Counted from the stretch's first letter, positions 1 to 10,344 are shown. The stretch is DNA of 64,000 nt from JALHST01 sp038316335 (GCA_038316335.1 JBBQAM010000007.1:1-64000), one strand, 5' to 3'. The notes: a model not told the origin generated them from the letters alone. Translations and numbers: made by a program.

Positions 1-539
1 TATTTTCATGTCAGTCAGAGTATACGAAGTTAGTCAATCTGGAAGCACAAAAGGGTTTACAGCAAGATAGTTTGCTGTTCGGAATGTCTTTTGGCGATAC
101 CAAAAAATCCTTTTTTGACCGATGCGGCGAGTTAAATAAAAAAAAATTGGTTTCACAAGGCCCTAACAATCGTTCTGTTCAGTATTTGCTGTCGTCTAAA
201 CAGGATGATGGGAACCTTACGGCAATCATTATGCTTTTTTATGGGAACTTTGACAAAAATGATACGATGGTTGGTATGGATTTGGAATTCACATACAGGG
301 CGTGGTCGCTTTGGAATAAGGACTATGAAGCCCAAAAATTATTGCCCGTAGTGAAGGACACCTTGATGAAATGGTTTCATGGCAACCCATTTATTCCCCT
401 TAAGCAAGAAAAATCAGATACTGAAATATTTGTGAAGGTCGATGGAAATCGACAGATAACCGCGTATGCGAAAAACAACAAGGACGTAGCAGTTAGGATC
501 GAAGACCTGAAGTTGAAATACCCTGAAAAATTCGAATGA
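1..539 (+). CDS. Uncharacterised lipoprotein, 5' end cut by the window edge
   Basis: The frame is open from the left edge (first full codon at position 3) to the stop at 537-539. The visible protein begins FSCQSEYTK, so Cys3 looks like the lipobox cysteine of a lipoprotein whose hydrophobic signal lies just outside the window. Internal TTG (72) and ATG (84) codons are therefore unlikely to be the start. About 179 residues are visible. The body is charged and soluble, with no motif I recognise. Its stop overlaps the ATG of the next gene (ATGA at 536-539), so the two are translationally coupled and this lipoprotein probably works with the FG-GAP lipoproteins downstream. Function unknown. Confidence 0.7.
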   Translation, partial: FSCQSEYTKLVNLEAQKGLQQDSLLFGMSFGDTKKSFFDRCGELNKKKLVSQGPNNRSVQYLLSSKQDDGNLTAIIMLFYGNFDKNDTMVGMDLEFTYRAWSLWNKDYEAQKLLPVVKDTLMKWFHGNPFIPLKQEKSDTEIFVKVDGNRQITAYAKNNKDVAVRIEDLKLKYPEKFE

Positions 540-3500
540 AATTTACAATGCACAACAAGAATTGTATACTATTTATAATATTGGCTACCCTCTTGGTCTC
601 CTGTGCCAAATATGAAAACAAGTCAGTCGAGTCCCAAACGCTTTTTCAATTAATGGATAGTACCGAAACAGGTATTAATTTCATCAATGATCTTAACTCA
701 AACCAAAAATTCAACGTATATAAATACCGCAACTATTACAATGGCGGTGGAGTTGCCATCGGCGATATTAACAATGATGGTTTGGTGGATGTTTATATGA
801 CCGCCAACCTTAACCACAACAAATTATATCTAAACAAAGGCGGTTTTAACTTTGAGGATATAACCGAAAGTGCGAAGGTCGGAGGTGAAAAGGCATGGTC
901 GACCGGTGTTACCATGGTAGATATCAATGCAGACGGGTTGTTGGATATCTACGTCTGTAATTCGGGAGATATTGCTGGCGATAACAAGCAAAATGAGCTT
1001 TTCATCAATAATGGTGATCTTACATTTACCGAATCAGCGCACCAATACGGCCTCGATGACCAAGGCTTTTCAACCCACGCCTCTTTTTTCGATTATGACA
1101 AGGATGGTGATCTTGACGTATACCTTTTAAACAATTCATATCGCTCGATAGGAAGTTTTAACCTACAACGTAATGAACGTTTTGAACGGGATGTCCTAGG
1201 TGGGGACAAACTATTGAAAAATGAAAATGGTGTGTTTGTCGATGTCTCAGAAAAGGCAGGAATTTATGGCAGCGTAATAGGCTTTGGATTGGGGGTAACC
1301 GTAGGTGACCTCAATGATGATAACTGGGAGGACATCTATGTTTCAAATGATTTTTTTGAAAGAGACTACCTATATATCAATCAAAAAGACGGTACGTTTA
1401 AGGAAGTCCTTACCGATGAAATTAAATCGATTAGTGGTGCTTCTATGGGAGCCGATGTAGCGGATATCAATAATGATGGTGAAAATGACCTTTTTGTTAC
1501 TGAGATGCTCCCGTCTGAATACGACCGCCTAAAAACGGTGACCACCTTCGAGGATTGGAACAAATATCAAAACAACCTTAAAAATGGGTATTATCATCAG
1601 TTTACGAGGAATATGCTGCAATTGAACAATGGTAATTCTACTTTCAGCGAAATTGGTAGATTCAGCGGAGTTGAAGCCTCCGATTGGAGCTGGGGAGCCC
1701 TATTTTTTGATATGGACAACGATGGTCTCAAAGATCTTTTTATCGCAAATGGCATCTACCGAGATCTGACGAATCAGGATTACCTTCAGTATATTTCTAA
1801 TGAAGCAGTAATGAAATCGATTATTAAGGATAGTATGGTCGATTACGACAAACTAATTGATATCATTCCTTCAAATATGGTGAAAAATCATGCCTATAAA
1901 AATCTGGGCACTTTGAAATTTGAGCGGTATTGGAGCTCTGGCCTAAATACCCCCAGTTTTTCTAATGGCTCCGCGTATGGAGATCTAGATAATGATGGCG
2001 ATTTAGATCTGGTGGTTAACAATGTGAATATGCCCGCTTTTGTATATAAGAACAATTCGGAAAAAATAACCGGGAACCATTTTCTCAAAGTTATTCTGAA
2101 AGGGCTTGGGAAGAATACCAACGCAATTGGCGCCAAAATTGAGGTAATGTCTCCAGAAGAAAATCAATATTTGGAAGAACAACCGATACGCGGATTTCAA
2201 TCAAGTATGGATCTCCGCCCCAACTTCGGATTGGCCAAGGATGATTCTGTTGACGTGAAAATAACCTGGCCCTTGGGCAAAGTGTCGAATCTATCACATG
2301 TGAAAGTAGATCAAATTTTGACCATTGACGAAAATGACGCACATACCATAGACAAAAATGCCATAGCCGCGGTCAGTAATATATTTCACAAAAGCGATTT
2401 AAAAATCAATTACCAACATGTGGAAAACCGCTTTGTCGATTTCGATCGTGATCGATTGTTACCCCACATGTTAAGTACACAAGGGCCAAAAATATCGGTG
2501 GGCGATGTAAACAAAGATGGTGTCGATGATTTTTTTATAGGTGGGGCGAAAGGCAGTGCACCTGCTCTTTTCATAGGTAAGAAAACTGGGTATGTAAGGA
2601 AGGATAGCCCGGATCTTGAAAAAAGTAGCGGTTCTGAAGATACCGCCAGTTTATTTTTTGATGCCGATAATGACGGGGACCTCGATCTTTATGTCTGCAG
2701 TGGTGGTGTAGAATTCTCACAGTTTTCAAGCTATTTAAAAGATCGACTATATCGTAATGACGGCCTTGGGAAATTTACCTTGTGGCAAGATCAATTGCCC
2801 TCGACAACCAGCATCAATAGTACCTCAACCATAATTTCGGATGATATCGACCAAGATGGCGACCTCGATCTGTTTGTTGGGGAACGCAGTATTCCCAGTC
2901 AATATGGTGTTCCGGGATCAGGTTTTATTCTAGAGAACGATGGCCAAGGCAATTTTACGGATATTACGGAAAAGGCGGCCCCAGGCTTGAAAAATCTCGG
3001 CATGATTACCGACGCGCAATTCGTAGACCTCAACAAAGATGGTTTTAAAGATTTAATCGTTGTCGGGGAATTCATGGGCATCGCACTATTTGAAAATCAA
3101 AAAGGGGTTTTCGTGCGCATAGACGATAACCCAGTATCGAATTTAAAAGGATGGTGGAATGTTGCCCACCCAGTCGATCTAGACAATGATGGAGATGTTG
3201 ATTTTGTTTTGGGCAATCATGGCGAGAATTCAAGATTTAAGGCAAGTCCTGAGAGACCGATACATCTCTATGTAAAAGATTTTGATCAAAATGGTTTTAA
3301 GGACCCGATAATGACATTCACAGCCGAGAATGGCAAACAATATCCCTATAATTTAAGACACAATCTAATAGAACAACTCAAAGACCTTAAAAGGAAATTC
3401 CCAGATTACGATAGTTTTAAGGATGCGTCTATTACTGATATTTTTACTCCGGAAGAATTGTCTGGCGCCCTAACCTTGGAAGCCAATATATTATCATCGG

Positions 3501-3838
3501 TAATTTTGATCAATGAAGGAAATTTCAATTTCAAGATTATAAAACTGCCGAAAGAGGCACAATTCTCGCCAATATATGCTATTGAGACCCATGACTTTGA
3601 TCAGGACGGCGATTTGGACATCCTATTGGGAGGCAATCTCTACGGCACAAAACCTGAAGTGGGTCGCTATGATGCATCTTTTGGACTCTATTTGGAAAAT
3701 TTAGGAGGCCAAAATTTTAAGTACCATCCTGATGGTAGCGGATTCTACGTCGATGGTGAATTACGCGATCTTAAAATTGCGAACCATCAATTACTGGCCG
3801 CCAGAAATAATGATTCCTTGTTGATATTTAACTACTAA
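536..3838 (+). CDS. FG-GAP/VCBS-repeat lipoprotein with ASPIC/UnbV domain (CRTAC1-like), copy 1
   Basis: An 1,100-residue lipoprotein, probably on the outer membrane. The signal peptide ends in the lipobox LLVSC near residue 23. The rest is a series of calcium-binding FG-GAP/VCBS blades with DxNxDGxxD-type loops (DINNDGLVDV, DYDKDGDLDV, DLDNDGDLDL, DFDQDGDLDI). An ASPIC/UnbV module lies at about residues 515-600, recognisable by NAIGAK, the GFQSS turn and VKITWPLG. More blades follow it, so the likely fold is two beta-propellers around a central ASPIC domain, longer than typical CRTAC1 proteins. The start overlaps the preceding stop. The next gene is a full-length paralogue 8 bp downstream and xylose genes follow. 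In Bacteroidota such proteins often accompany glycan-uptake loci. Substrate binding is inferred; the actual role is unknown. Confidence 0.88.
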   Translation: MKFTMHNKNCILFIILATLLVSCAKYENKSVESQTLFQLMDSTETGINFINDLNSNQKFNVYKYRNYYNGGGVAIGDINNDGLVDVYMTANLNHNKLYLNKGGFNFEDITESAKVGGEKAWSTGVTMVDINADGLLDIYVCNSGDIAGDNKQNELFINNGDLTFTESAHQYGLDDQGFSTHASFFDYDKDGDLDVYLLNNSYRSIGSFNLQRNERFERDVLGGDKLLKNENGVFVDVSEKAGIYGSVIGFGLGVTVGDLNDDNWEDIYVSNDFFERDYLYINQKDGTFKEVLTDEIKSISGASMGADVADINNDGENDLFVTEMLPSEYDRLKTVTTFEDWNKYQNNLKNGYYHQFTRNMLQLNNGNSTFSEIGRFSGVEASDWSWGALFFDMDNDGLKDLFIANGIYRDLTNQDYLQYISNEAVMKSIIKDSMVDYDKLIDIIPSNMVKNHAYKNLGTLKFERYWSSGLNTPSFSNGSAYGDLDNDGDLDLVVNNVNMPAFVYKNNSEKITGNHFLKVILKGLGKNTNAIGAKIEVMSPEENQYLEEQPIRGFQSSMDLRPNFGLAKDDSVDVKITWPLGKVSNLSHVKVDQILTIDENDAHTIDKNAIAAVSNIFHKSDLKINYQHVENRFVDFDRDRLLPHMLSTQGPKISVGDVNKDGVDDFFIGGAKGSAPALFIGKKTGYVRKDSPDLEKSSGSEDTASLFFDADNDGDLDLYVCSGGVEFSQFSSYLKDRLYRNDGLGKFTLWQDQLPSTTSINSTSTIISDDIDQDGDLDLFVGERSIPSQYGVPGSGFILENDGQGNFTDITEKAAPGLKNLGMITDAQFVDLNKDGFKDLIVVGEFMGIALFENQKGVFVRIDDNPVSNLKGWWNVAHPVDLDNDGDVDFVLGNHGENSRFKASPERPIHLYVKDFDQNGFKDPIMTFTAENGKQYPYNLRHNLIEQLKDLKRKFPDYDSFKDASITDIFTPEELSGALTLEANILSSVILINEGNFNFKIIKLPKEAQFSPIYAIETHDFDQDGDLDILLGGNLYGTKPEVGRYDASFGLYLENLGGQNFKYHPDGSGFYVDGELRDLKIANHQLLAARNNDSLLIFNY

Positions 3839-3846
3839 CTACCTGT

Positions 3847-6800
3847 ATGCAACGTATTTTATATGCACTCTTAATTATAGTAACGTTTTTCTTGGGATGC
3901 AAAGAGGATAGTAAGCCAGTCCCCGAAGCTGCCATAGCATTTAAGAACATTCCCGCTGATTCAAGTGGTCTAAACTTTTCGAATATTCTTACTGAAAAAA
4001 ATGACCTCAACATCATTGAATACCTCTATTATTATAATGGTGGTGGCGTAGCTATCGGAGATATCAACAACGATGGTCTTGACGATATCTATTTTACGGC
4101 AAACCAAACCCCTGACAGACTTTACTTAAATCTTGGGAATTTAAAATTTAGGGACATTACCGAATCGGCCAAGCTACAAATCGATTCTACCTGGTCTACC
4201 GGGGTAACCATGGAAGATGTGAACAACGATGGGTACCTCGATATGTATGTATCAAAAGTGGGGAAATATAAAAGTCTAAATTCACATAATCTACTTTATC
4301 TGAATAACGGGGATGAGACCTTTACCGAAGCCTCGAAAAAAACAGGTTTGGACTTCTCAGGGCTATCGACCCAAGCAACATTTTTCGATTACGACAAGGA
4401 TGGCGATGTCGATATGTACTTAATGAATCATTCGGTGCACAGTACCAGAAGTTATGGCAATGCTATTAGAAGAAATGAAAAGGACTCGATCGCCGGGGAT
4501 CGGTTTTATGAAAATAAGTTGGAAACAGGAACTTTATCGTTCGAAGATGTTACACAAAAAGCAGGTATATATAGTAGTCCCTTAGGCTATGGTCTTGCAT
4601 TAATCGCCGCGGACATCAACCAAGATGGATGGACAGATATCTATGTTGGCAATGACTTTCATGAAAATGACTATCTATATCTCAACCAAGGCGATAAAAC
4701 GTTCAAAGAGGTAAGTGCCGATTATTTGAACCATATGAGCCGATTTACCATGGGAGTAGATATCGCCGATATGAACAATGATGGCAAATCTGACATATTC
4801 ACTTTAGATATGATGCCTTTCGACGCAGAAACCTTTTTGAAATCAGGAGGCGAAGATTCTGACAAGGTGAGCTTTATCAAGGATAATTTTGGCTTCGAAA
4901 GGCAGTATTCGAGGAACAATTTTCAATTAAATCGTGAAAATTCCTCATTTTCAGATGTTGCCTTAATGACCGAAACCCATGCCACAGACTGGAGCTGGTC
5001 AGTTCTTATGGAAGATTTTGATAATGACGGACTGAAGGATATTTATATTACCAATGGTATATTCAAACGCCCCAATGACTTGGATTATATCAATTTTCTT
5101 AGCACTACCGATTTTAGTTCGTACGATAAATCCAAATCAGAGGAAATTGAAAGGAGACTTATCGCGTCAATGCCTTCATTAAAAATTACCAATAGGCTCT
5201 TCAGAAATAAAGGAGATCTAAGTTTTGAAGATCTCTCTGATAAATCGGGTCTGGAGCCCTCCTATTCAAACGGTTCGGCAACCGCAGATTTGGACAATGA
5301 TGGGGATATGGATCTTGTAATTAATAATATTGACGAAAAAGCAACCCTCCTCGAAAATAAAAGCAACCCAGAAGGACTTAACAATTGGATTGGCCTAAGT
5401 CTTAAAGGTACAAGTGCGTACCCAATAACTACCGGTTCTAAAGTAATGATTTATTGCAATGGAAAAGAATTCTACAAAGAACTGATTACTACGCGAGGAT
5501 TTGAATCTTCCTCTACCAGAAAACTGCATTTTGGCATTGGAAACCTTGCCCGTATCGACTCGGCAAAAATCGTCTGGCCCGATGGCAAAATACAAGCTAT
5601 CAACAAGCTAGCTGTAAACCAGTATAATTCAATAAATAGGGATAGTACAAAGACGTTTCTATCAGGAACAATTAGGCCTTCAAAATATACGCTGACCGGG
5701 TTTCCATACATCCATATTGAAAACACCTATCTTGATTATGAACGGGAACCCTTGATGCCCGAAAAATTGTCTATTGAAGGTCCTGCTGTAGTCAATGCCG
5801 ATTTCAACTCCGATGGCTTACAGGATATCTTTATCGGCGGTCCCGGTTTAGAGGCCCCTGTCCTTTTTTTGCAGCAAAAAGATGGGACATTTAGCGTAAA
5901 AAACGAAAAAGCCTTCGACAATGATAGCAATTATGAAGATGTAGATGCGGCTGCATTTGATCTCGAAAATGACGGGGATCTTGATATATATGTAACCCGG
6001 GGAGGAAATGATCAAATAGAAGGCGATCATTATCTGGAAGATCGTATCTATATAAACGACGGCAAGGGCAATTTCGAGCCATTCATCTCTGTATTGCCAA
6101 AATTTAATGGCGGATCCGTAGCCGCAGCCGATTTTGACGGAGACGGCTTTGACGACCTCTTTCTAGGCAGTCGTTCGATCCCAGGGGCCTACGGCCTTTC
6201 ACCATATAGCCTAATCTTAAGAAATACCGGAAAAAGCAGCTTTGAGATAGTGCAAAAAACGCGCTTCGGTATGATTACAGATAGCAAGTGGACCGATATT
6301 AACAATGATGGAAAGTTAGATCTTATCATGGCAGGGGATTGGATGCCCATTACCATTTTGATAAATAATGGGAATTCTAAATTCAGCAACCAAACCAAGG
6401 AATTTGGTTTGGCAAATACTTCCGGTATGTGGAATACCCTTTGGGTAAGCGATCTCGATGGGAACGGATATGACGACATAATTGCCGGGAACGCAGGTCT
6501 GAATATGAAATGGAAAGCATCTCCAGAACATCCCGTAAAATTATATCTAGCCGATTTCGATAATAACCAACAATTGGATCCCCTGATATTCTATGATTTT
6601 CATGGCCAACAAGTTCCTTTCGCATCCAAGGACAATCTTATGCGCCAATTGCCCATGCTACAAAAGAAATTCTTGAGTTATTCTGATTTTTCAAAAATAA
6701 AGTCATTGGAAGACCTGACCGGGAAAAAACCGGATAGTGTTTTGGAAACAAAACAAGTGGATGAATTGCGCTCTATGATTTTTCTAAACTCGGAAAAAGG

Positions 6801-7113
6801 ATTCACGGCAAATCCATTACCAAAAGAGGCCCAAATGAGTAGTATTGAAGCGTTCTATTTAGATAAGGACGATGGGAGTCCCGTTTTATACTTCGGCGGG
6901 AATTATATGGGCTATGTTACCGAATTGGGAAATAGCGATGCGAATCCTGGAGGTGTTCTGTCAAATTTTAACAATGGAAACTTCAAATCGTATGAAAACC
7001 TACCGCTTCCCAAAAACCTAAGTGTACGCAAAATAGTAAAAATCGGGGAAGGGCACTATTTGTTTATTTCGAACAATGACAAGGCCTATACAGTGCAGGT
7101 CAACAAGCAATAA
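3847..7113 (+). CDS. FG-GAP/VCBS-repeat lipoprotein with ASPIC/UnbV domain (CRTAC1-like), copy 2
   Basis: A 1,088-residue paralogue of the preceding protein with the same architecture. It has a signal peptide with lipobox FFLGC (Cys near residue 18), N-terminal FG-GAP blades (DINNDGLDDI, DVNNDGYLDM, DYDKDGDVDM), an ASPIC/UnbV module at about residues 514-596 (RGFESSSTRKLHFG, KIVWPDGK) and C-terminal blades (DFDGDGFDDL, DLDGNGYDDI). The two copies share block-by-block phrases such as YYYNGGGVAIGDINNDGL, WSTGVTM and DWSW. They are nevertheless clearly diverged, so this is an old tandem duplication rather than a recent one. The gene is 8 bp from copy 1 and surely co-transcribed with it. Calcium-dependent surface binding of a glycan or protein is inferred from the fold. 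Confidence 0.88.
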   Translation: MQRILYALLIIVTFFLGCKEDSKPVPEAAIAFKNIPADSSGLNFSNILTEKNDLNIIEYLYYYNGGGVAIGDINNDGLDDIYFTANQTPDRLYLNLGNLKFRDITESAKLQIDSTWSTGVTMEDVNNDGYLDMYVSKVGKYKSLNSHNLLYLNNGDETFTEASKKTGLDFSGLSTQATFFDYDKDGDVDMYLMNHSVHSTRSYGNAIRRNEKDSIAGDRFYENKLETGTLSFEDVTQKAGIYSSPLGYGLALIAADINQDGWTDIYVGNDFHENDYLYLNQGDKTFKEVSADYLNHMSRFTMGVDIADMNNDGKSDIFTLDMMPFDAETFLKSGGEDSDKVSFIKDNFGFERQYSRNNFQLNRENSSFSDVALMTETHATDWSWSVLMEDFDNDGLKDIYITNGIFKRPNDLDYINFLSTTDFSSYDKSKSEEIERRLIASMPSLKITNRLFRNKGDLSFEDLSDKSGLEPSYSNGSATADLDNDGDMDLVINNIDEKATLLENKSNPEGLNNWIGLSLKGTSAYPITTGSKVMIYCNGKEFYKELITTRGFESSSTRKLHFGIGNLARIDSAKIVWPDGKIQAINKLAVNQYNSINRDSTKTFLSGTIRPSKYTLTGFPYIHIENTYLDYEREPLMPEKLSIEGPAVVNADFNSDGLQDIFIGGPGLEAPVLFLQQKDGTFSVKNEKAFDNDSNYEDVDAAAFDLENDGDLDIYVTRGGNDQIEGDHYLEDRIYINDGKGNFEPFISVLPKFNGGSVAAADFDGDGFDDLFLGSRSIPGAYGLSPYSLILRNTGKSSFEIVQKTRFGMITDSKWTDINNDGKLDLIMAGDWMPITILINNGNSKFSNQTKEFGLANTSGMWNTLWVSDLDGNGYDDIIAGNAGLNMKWKASPEHPVKLYLADFDNNQQLDPLIFYDFHGQQVPFASKDNLMRQLPMLQKKFLSYSDFSKIKSLEDLTGKKPDSVLETKQVDELRSMIFLNSEKGFTANPLPKEAQMSSIEAFYLDKDDGSPVLYFGGNYMGYVTELGNSDANPGGVLSNFNNGNFKSYENLPLPKNLSVRKIVKIGEGHYLFISNNDKAYTVQVNKQ

Positions 7114-7256
7114 ATAGGTGCCTTGAAGACAATCGGTTTCAATACAATATAGTGGGCACCTTCATAGTACGAACATTTCAGAAACATATCTAGAAACTGT
7201 TTGTACCATTGCAAGTAAAACAATATCTTCATCGTCTACAATTATTTAGAGACAAC

Positions 7257-8744
7257 ATGTACGCGATTGGATATGACATCGGGAGTTCTTCCATTAAGGC
7301 TGCTTTGGTAGAATCTACTACAGGAAAGAAACTCGCTGTGGTCACTGAACCCAAGGTAGAAATGGGAATGATCGCCCTCGAAAATGGCTGGGCCGAACAA
7401 GACCCCCTCGATTGGTGGAAACACGTATGCACCGCAACCAAGCGACTTATTCAACAATGCAAAATAGACCCACAAGAGATTACGGGCATCGGTATTTCCT
7501 ATCAAATGCACGGACTTGTTATTGTCGATAAGCAGGGTAACCCGCTTAGAGATTCAATTATTTGGTGTGATAGTCGGGCTGTAGAAATTGGCGAAAAAGC
7601 GTTTTACGCCATCGGGAGTCAAAAATGCAATGCACACCTGTTAAATTCACCAGGGAACTTTACGGCTTCCAAATTAAAATGGGTGAAGGATAATGAGCCT
7701 GAAATCTATAGGCAGATCCATAAATTTATGTTGCCGGGCGACTTTATTGCTTATAAATTAAGTGGTGTAATCAATTCTACCATTTCAGGGCTCTCCGAAG
7801 GTATTTTGTGGGATTTTAAAGAGAATGCACCTGCTACGTGGCTACTTGACCAGTACGGAATCGATCAAGATCTGGTTCCCAACTTGGTGAATACTTTTGG
7901 CGAACAAGGCAACGTCTCTAAAAAAGGAGCGGGTGAATCTGGGCTTCCTGAAGGCATTCCTATAGTGTACCGCGCTGGTGATCAGCCAAACAATGCCCTA
8001 TCCTTAAATGTTTTCAACCCGGGCGAAGTTGCCGCAACGGGTGGAACCTCCGGGGTTATGTATGCCGTGACCGACAATCTTTCAGTTACAGAAAGTTCAA
8101 GGGTAAATAATTTTGCACATGTTAATTACACCCGATCAGAAAATCCACGAATCGGTAAATTGCTTTGCATAAATGGTGCGGGCATACAATATCGATGGCT
8201 TTTGAACAACTTGGCCGTAGTGTCGTATGAAGAAATGAATGACTTGGCTGCCGCGGTCGGGATAGGAGCTGACGGTGTTACAATCCATCCTTTTGGGAAT
8301 GGCGCGGAACGTATGTTGAAGAACGTCAATTTGGGCACGCACATGGCAAATATCAACCTGAATATTCACACCAAAGCACACCTTTGTCGGGCAGCATTGG
8401 AAGGTATCGCCTTTGCCTTTGTCTACGGCATGGAAATAATGGCTGCGGATGGTATTAAACCCAAGGTAATCCGTGCCGGCAATGACAATCTCTTTCGCTC
8501 GGTAATTTTTTCAACAACAATTACTACCTTGATCGGGCAGGAAATTGAAATTTATGATACCACAGGGGCCATTGGGGCTGCTAGAGCCTGCGAGTTGCAT
8601 AAGGGGGATTTTAAGGCCTTCGGAAAACGGATTTTAGAGAATGATTATGTCATGGGATTTAAACCTGATCTAAACAAAACGGAATACGTAAATGCATATC
8701 AAAATTGGAAAAAAGAATTAGAAACGATGTTGAAAAATAAATAA
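7257..8744 (+). CDS. xylB: Xylulokinase
   Basis: FGGY-family sugar kinase of 495 residues that phosphorylates D-xylulose to D-xylulose 5-phosphate with ATP, the second step of the isomerase pathway. The N-terminus YAIGYDIGSSSIKAALVES is the family's phosphate-binding motif. QMHGLVIVD, the AGDQPNNAL segment with the likely catalytic Asp, and the GGTSGVMYAV loop are also typical. The C-terminal actin-like half has GNDNLFRSVI where most members read GGGxxS. The ATG at 7257 was chosen because the GYDIG strand must sit at the extreme N-terminus; the frame continues up to a TTG at 7209 with sequence unlike the family. Xylose isomerase lies 116 bp downstream on the same strand, which supports xylulose over other pentuloses. 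Confidence 0.92.
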   Translation: MYAIGYDIGSSSIKAALVESTTGKKLAVVTEPKVEMGMIALENGWAEQDPLDWWKHVCTATKRLIQQCKIDPQEITGIGISYQMHGLVIVDKQGNPLRDSIIWCDSRAVEIGEKAFYAIGSQKCNAHLLNSPGNFTASKLKWVKDNEPEIYRQIHKFMLPGDFIAYKLSGVINSTISGLSEGILWDFKENAPATWLLDQYGIDQDLVPNLVNTFGEQGNVSKKGAGESGLPEGIPIVYRAGDQPNNALSLNVFNPGEVAATGGTSGVMYAVTDNLSVTESSRVNNFAHVNYTRSENPRIGKLLCINGAGIQYRWLLNNLAVVSYEEMNDLAAAVGIGADGVTIHPFGNGAERMLKNVNLGTHMANINLNIHTKAHLCRAALEGIAFAFVYGMEIMAADGIKPKVIRAGNDNLFRSVIFSTTITTLIGQEIEIYDTTGAIGAARACELHKGDFKAFGKRILENDYVMGFKPDLNKTEYVNAYQNWKKELETMLKNK

Positions 8745-8860
8745 CGGACTTCATGATATGCGTGGTATGTTATTAACTCGTAATCAAAATCCCAACTTAT
8801 TTAATGGTAGTAATGGCCTTTAAAAACAAAATAAACTCATAAACTTAAAAACTATTGAAA

Positions 8861-10186
8861 ATGGCACTGCTAGGAAACACAGAATACTTTAAGGGAATCG
8901 GTGAAATTCAATTCGAAGGAAAGGATTCGGATAATCCGTTGGCATTTAAATATTATAACCCGGATCAAAAAGTAGCCGGTAAAACCATGCGTGAACATTT
9001 TAAGTTCGCAATAGCGTATTGGCATACTTTCTGTGGGCAAGGGGCCGACCCATTTGGGCCCGGTACCCAGAATTTTCCATGGGATCAACCTAAGGATGCC
9101 GTCGAAGCGGCCAAGGCCAAGGCAGACGCCGCTTTTGAATTCATTACCAAAATGGGGTTTGATTATTTCTGTTTTCATGATTTTGACCTAATTCAAGAAG
9201 CCGGATCATTCGCCGAATCCGAGAAACGTTTGGCCGCCATCGTAGATTACATTAAGGTGAAAAAGAAAGAATCAGGCGTTAAATTACTTTGGGGCACCGC
9301 CAACTGTTTTTCAAATCCACGATATATGAATGGAGCTGCCACCAATCCCGATTTTAATGTTTTGGCACGGGCCGGTGGTCAAATAAAACTGGCCTTAGAT
9401 GCCACCATTGCCCTAAACGGCGCAAATTATGTGTTTTGGGGAGGTCGTGAGGGCTATATGTCGCTTTTGAACACCGACATGAAACGCGAGCTCGACCATA
9501 TGGGCCGTTTTCTAGGCATGGCCAGGGATTATGCTAGAAGCCAAGGTTTCAAAGGTAATTTCTTTATAGAACCCAAGCCAATGGAGCCGATGAAACACCA
9601 ATATGATTTTGATGCCGCGACCGTAATCGGATTTTTGAATGAATATGGGTTACAAGACGATTTTAAATTGAACATTGAAGTCAACCATGCCACCTTGGCA
9701 AGCCATACGATGCAACATGAACTTGAAATTGCCGCGGCTCATGGCATGTTGGGCAGTATCGATGCCAATCGTGGCGATTATCAAAACGGGTGGGATACCG
9801 ACCAGTTTCCCAATAATATTACCGAAGTGACCGAGGCCATGTTGGTGTTCTTGAAAGCAGGCGGATTAAAAGGTGGTGGCGTTAATTTTGATGCCAAGAT
9901 CAGAAGAAATTCTACGGATATGGATGACGTATTTCATGCCCATATCGGTGGTGCCGATACCTTTGCGAGGGCTTTATTGGTGGCCGCTGCTATCATTGAG
10001 GCATCCCCTTATGACGCTTTACGAAAAAAGCGTTATAGTTCATTTGATTCAGGGAAAGGAAAGGATTTTGAAAATGGAAAACTCAATTTCAAGGATCTGT
10101 ATGATATCGCGAAGGAAAATGGAGAGTTGTCTTTACAAAGCGGCAAGCAGGAATTGTTCGAGAATATAATAAACCAGTATATTTAA
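8861..10186 (+). CDS. xylA: Xylose isomerase
   Basis: Converts D-xylose to D-xylulose in the cytoplasm. The 441-residue length is that of class II isomerases. With the ATG at 8861 every active-site residue lands where expected, five positions later than the usual class II numbering: His106 and Asp109 (CFHDFD) for ring opening, and Glu237, Glu273, His276, Asp301, Asp312, Asp314 and Asp344 for the two divalent metals. Signature stretches FFIEPKPMEP, NIEVNHATLA and GSIDANRGD are intact. A TTG two codons upstream (8855) is open but not needed. It follows xylB and is closed off by a strong hairpin at 10250-10287. The order xylB-xylA is the reverse of the E. coli order. No XylR-type regulator is in view. 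Confidence 0.97.
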   Translation: MALLGNTEYFKGIGEIQFEGKDSDNPLAFKYYNPDQKVAGKTMREHFKFAIAYWHTFCGQGADPFGPGTQNFPWDQPKDAVEAAKAKADAAFEFITKMGFDYFCFHDFDLIQEAGSFAESEKRLAAIVDYIKVKKKESGVKLLWGTANCFSNPRYMNGAATNPDFNVLARAGGQIKLALDATIALNGANYVFWGGREGYMSLLNTDMKRELDHMGRFLGMARDYARSQGFKGNFFIEPKPMEPMKHQYDFDAATVIGFLNEYGLQDDFKLNIEVNHATLASHTMQHELEIAAAHGMLGSIDANRGDYQNGWDTDQFPNNITEVTEAMLVFLKAGGLKGGGVNFDAKIRRNSTDMDDVFHAHIGGADTFARALLVAAAIIEASPYDALRKKRYSSFDSGKGKDFENGKLNFKDLYDIAKENGELSLQSGKQELFENIINQYI

Positions 10187-10249
10187 TAAGGATATTATTT
10201 CAAGGTGTCCTTGAACTCTAGGGCGACAAAACATCCCCATATTAATAAA

Positions 10250-10287
10250 AACAACCCTGGCTTCTTAGTATAGCGGCCAGGGTTGTT
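10250..10287 (+). terminator. Hairpin terminator after xylA
   Basis: A perfect 12-bp inverted repeat with arms 10250-10261 (AACAACCCTGGC) and 10276-10287 (GCCAGGGTTGTT) encloses a 14-nt loop, 63 bp after the xylA stop. The arms end in TT/AA pairs rather than a long T-tract. It ends the xylB-xylA unit and probably also works against transcription from the convergent transporter gene. Confidence 0.7.
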
Positions 10288-10303
10288 AACGTTTACCAAT
10301 AAA

Positions 10304-10331
10304 ACCTGCCGTTATTTCGATATCCGACAGG
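10304..10331 (-). terminator. Hairpin terminator for the symporter gene (minus strand)
   Basis: Read on the minus strand, CCTGTCG (10331-10325) pairs with CGGCAGG (10311-10305) through one U-G wobble. It is followed by TTTTATT, the usual intrinsic-terminator form, 14 bp past the stop of the sodium/solute symporter. Together with the 10250-10287 hairpin it insulates two convergent units. Confidence 0.55.
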
Positions 10332-10344
10332 CCCTAAATCTTTT

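Noticed and set aside
7116..7161. Inverted repeat AGGTGCC...GGCACCT after the second FG-GAP gene
   Set aside because: Only 7 bp with a 32-nt loop and no T-tract; too weak to call a terminator, so xylB may still be read from upstream.
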